From: Phascolarctobacterium sp.
GTDB taxonomy: Bacteria > Bacillota > Negativicutes > Acidaminococcales > Acidaminococcaceae
NCBI GenBank assembly: GCA_016302525.1
Contig: JAEDNJ010000019.1
Location: 1 to 14,773, forward strand
Reading direction: 5' to 3'
Length of the DNA: 14,773 bases
The notes beneath the pieces were generated by a model. It worked only from the letters and a program-made list of their open reading frames with translations. It was not told the DNA's origin and ran no database searches. Below are positions 13,923 through 14,773 of this stretch, piece after piece. Position numbers and translations under genes: made by a program. How positions within the stretch are numbered: position 1 is the first letter of the stretch; the number at the start of each line of letters is the position of its first letter.

Positions 13923-14773
13923 ATGAAGTGTAGAAATTTATTAATAGGTTTGCTAACCCTTGGCACGCTGGCGTTTCATGCAACAGGCTTTGCAGCCTCC
14001 TATGCGGTAGGTGCCAATGAATCGAAGCTGATTAATCTAAAGGGTGTTAGTAGGGTTGCCGTAGCAGACCCTAATGTGGCAGATGTTGTGGTGGTTAGCC
14101 CTACAGAGATTCTGCTTTTAGGTCGTAAGGCTGGCGCTACGAATATGTATGTTTGGATAGATGGCGAGCCTCAGCGCTATGATATCCTTGTTAATGGTAT
14201 TAATAAGGCTAGTGCTGGCTTGATTAAGGATGTTTTGGGCTGTCCTGATGTAAAGGTTACCATGGTTGGCGGCAAGGTGCTGCTAGAGGGCATGGTCAAG
14301 GATCAGGCGGAGAAGCTGCGCTGTGAAAAGCTGGCTTCTGCCTTTGGTGAGGTTATCAACCTCATTGAAATGGATAAGCCCAGACAGGTAAAGGTGGAGT
14401 GCCGCATTGTTGAGGTTAACACAACTGATATTAAAAAACTTGGTTTTGCCGTAGGCAGTGGCGATTCGCCTAGTCTAGGCTCCTTTAAGCTTGGTCAAAG
14501 TCAAAAAAATAGTATAGATTCACATCATGGTGGCAATCCCTTCCACTGGTTCGGCAGCTACGAAGATATTAATGCTCAGCTTAATCTTCTTGTTACTAAG
14601 GGCAACGGGAAAATTCTTTCTCAGCCCTATATTATCACTATGAGCGGTGATAAGGCTAACATCTTTATTGGTGGACAGATTGCTGTTCCTAAGTCTGATG
14701 ACGGTGATGTGACGATTGAGTGGAAGGACTATGGCATTAAGCTGAATATCGAGCCTGTTGTGCAAAACAATGG
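13923..14773 (+). CDS. cpaC: Tad pilus outer-membrane secretin CpaC/RcpA, 3'-truncated by the window edge
   Basis: RcpA/CpaC forms the outer-membrane ring through which the Flp pilus exits. The frame from ATG 13923 is open to the window end (283 complete codons). A signal peptide of about 24 residues ends near GFAAS. Next comes the pilus-associated N domain (SYAVGANESKLINLKGVSRV to LLLGRKAGATNMYVWI), then a BON-like segment (about 100-150). The secretin core begins at QVKVECRIVEVN (from residue 155). The diagnostic stretch LNLLVTKGNGKILSQPYI and GGQIAVPK then TIEWKDYGIKLNIEPVV matches the conserved secretin core. RBS AAAGAGG (13908-13914) lies 8 nt upstream. Presence of a secretin implies an outer membrane. 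The rest of the barrel and the expected tadZ/tadA-type genes would lie to the right. Confidence 0.92.
   Translation, partial: MKCRNLLIGLLTLGTLAFHATGFAASYAVGANESKLINLKGVSRVAVADPNVADVVVVSPTEILLLGRKAGATNMYVWIDGEPQRYDILVNGINKASAGLIKDVLGCPDVKVTMVGGKVLLEGMVKDQAEKLRCEKLASAFGEVINLIEMDKPRQVKVECRIVEVNTTDIKKLGFAVGSGDSPSLGSFKLGQSQKNSIDSHHGGNPFHWFGSYEDINAQLNLLVTKGNGKILSQPYIITMSGDKANIFIGGQIAVPKSDDGDVTIEWKDYGIKLNIEPVVQNN

Noticed and set aside
13666..13983. A 105-codon minus-strand frame across the cpaB end and secretin start
   Set aside because: It overlaps two well-supported genes including their RBS and signal peptide; no independent support.
1..14773. CRISPR array, tRNA or rRNA genes, insertion sequences or phage genes
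   Set aside because: No regularly spaced repeats, cloverleaf-like sequence, transposase or integrase motifs, or terminal inverted repeats were seen.

Overview
The window is one contiguous bacterial chromosome segment in which every supported gene lies on the + strand. The likely source is a diderm Firmicute of the class Negativicutes (inference; a Phascolarctobacterium- or Acidaminococcus-like anaerobe would fit). Two observations support this. The dxs-tlyA-nadK-argR-recN order is a classic Clostridia/Negativicutes arrangement. The right end encodes a Tad-pilus outer-membrane secretin, which only makes sense in a cell with an outer membrane. Base composition is moderate and fairly even, with AT-rich intergenic stretches.

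Region 1 (1-6153) is a tightly packed housekeeping operon: dxs (5' end outside the window), tlyA, nadK, argR, recN and a Nudix ADP-ribose pyrophosphatase. Gaps range from a 14-nt overlap to about 100 nt. It joins isoprenoid precursor synthesis, rRNA methylation, NADP supply, arginine regulation, DNA repair and nucleotide-sugar clean-up.

Region 2 (6154-7355) holds a small exported PepSY-like protein and a Bcp-type peroxiredoxin, followed by a strong hairpin terminator. A consensus-like promoter overlaps the left arm of that terminator.

Region 3 (7356-10371) is a two-gene cassette. A stand-alone hydantoinase/oxoprolinase-type ASKHA protein overlaps by one base a histone-deacetylase-fold amidohydrolase. 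The deacetylase carries all zinc and catalytic residues plus an extra C-terminal CxxC...CxxC module. This is the best candidate in the window for an uncharacterised functional pair.

Region 4 (10372-11910) starts with a roughly 115-nt intergenic stretch that can fold into a closed multi-helix structure. It is followed by an RlmD-type rRNA m5U methyltransferase whose usual N-terminal TRAM domain appears to be replaced by a lysine-rich tail.

Region 5 (11911-14773) begins the Tad/Flp pilus functions. A TadE-like pseudopilin has its own extended -10 promoter and terminator. Next comes a 428-nt non-coding regulatory stretch with homopolymer tracts, an inverted repeat and candidate promoters. Then follow cpaB and the start of the cpaC/rcpA secretin, which runs off the right edge. 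No rRNA, tRNA, CRISPR array, insertion sequence or phage gene was seen.
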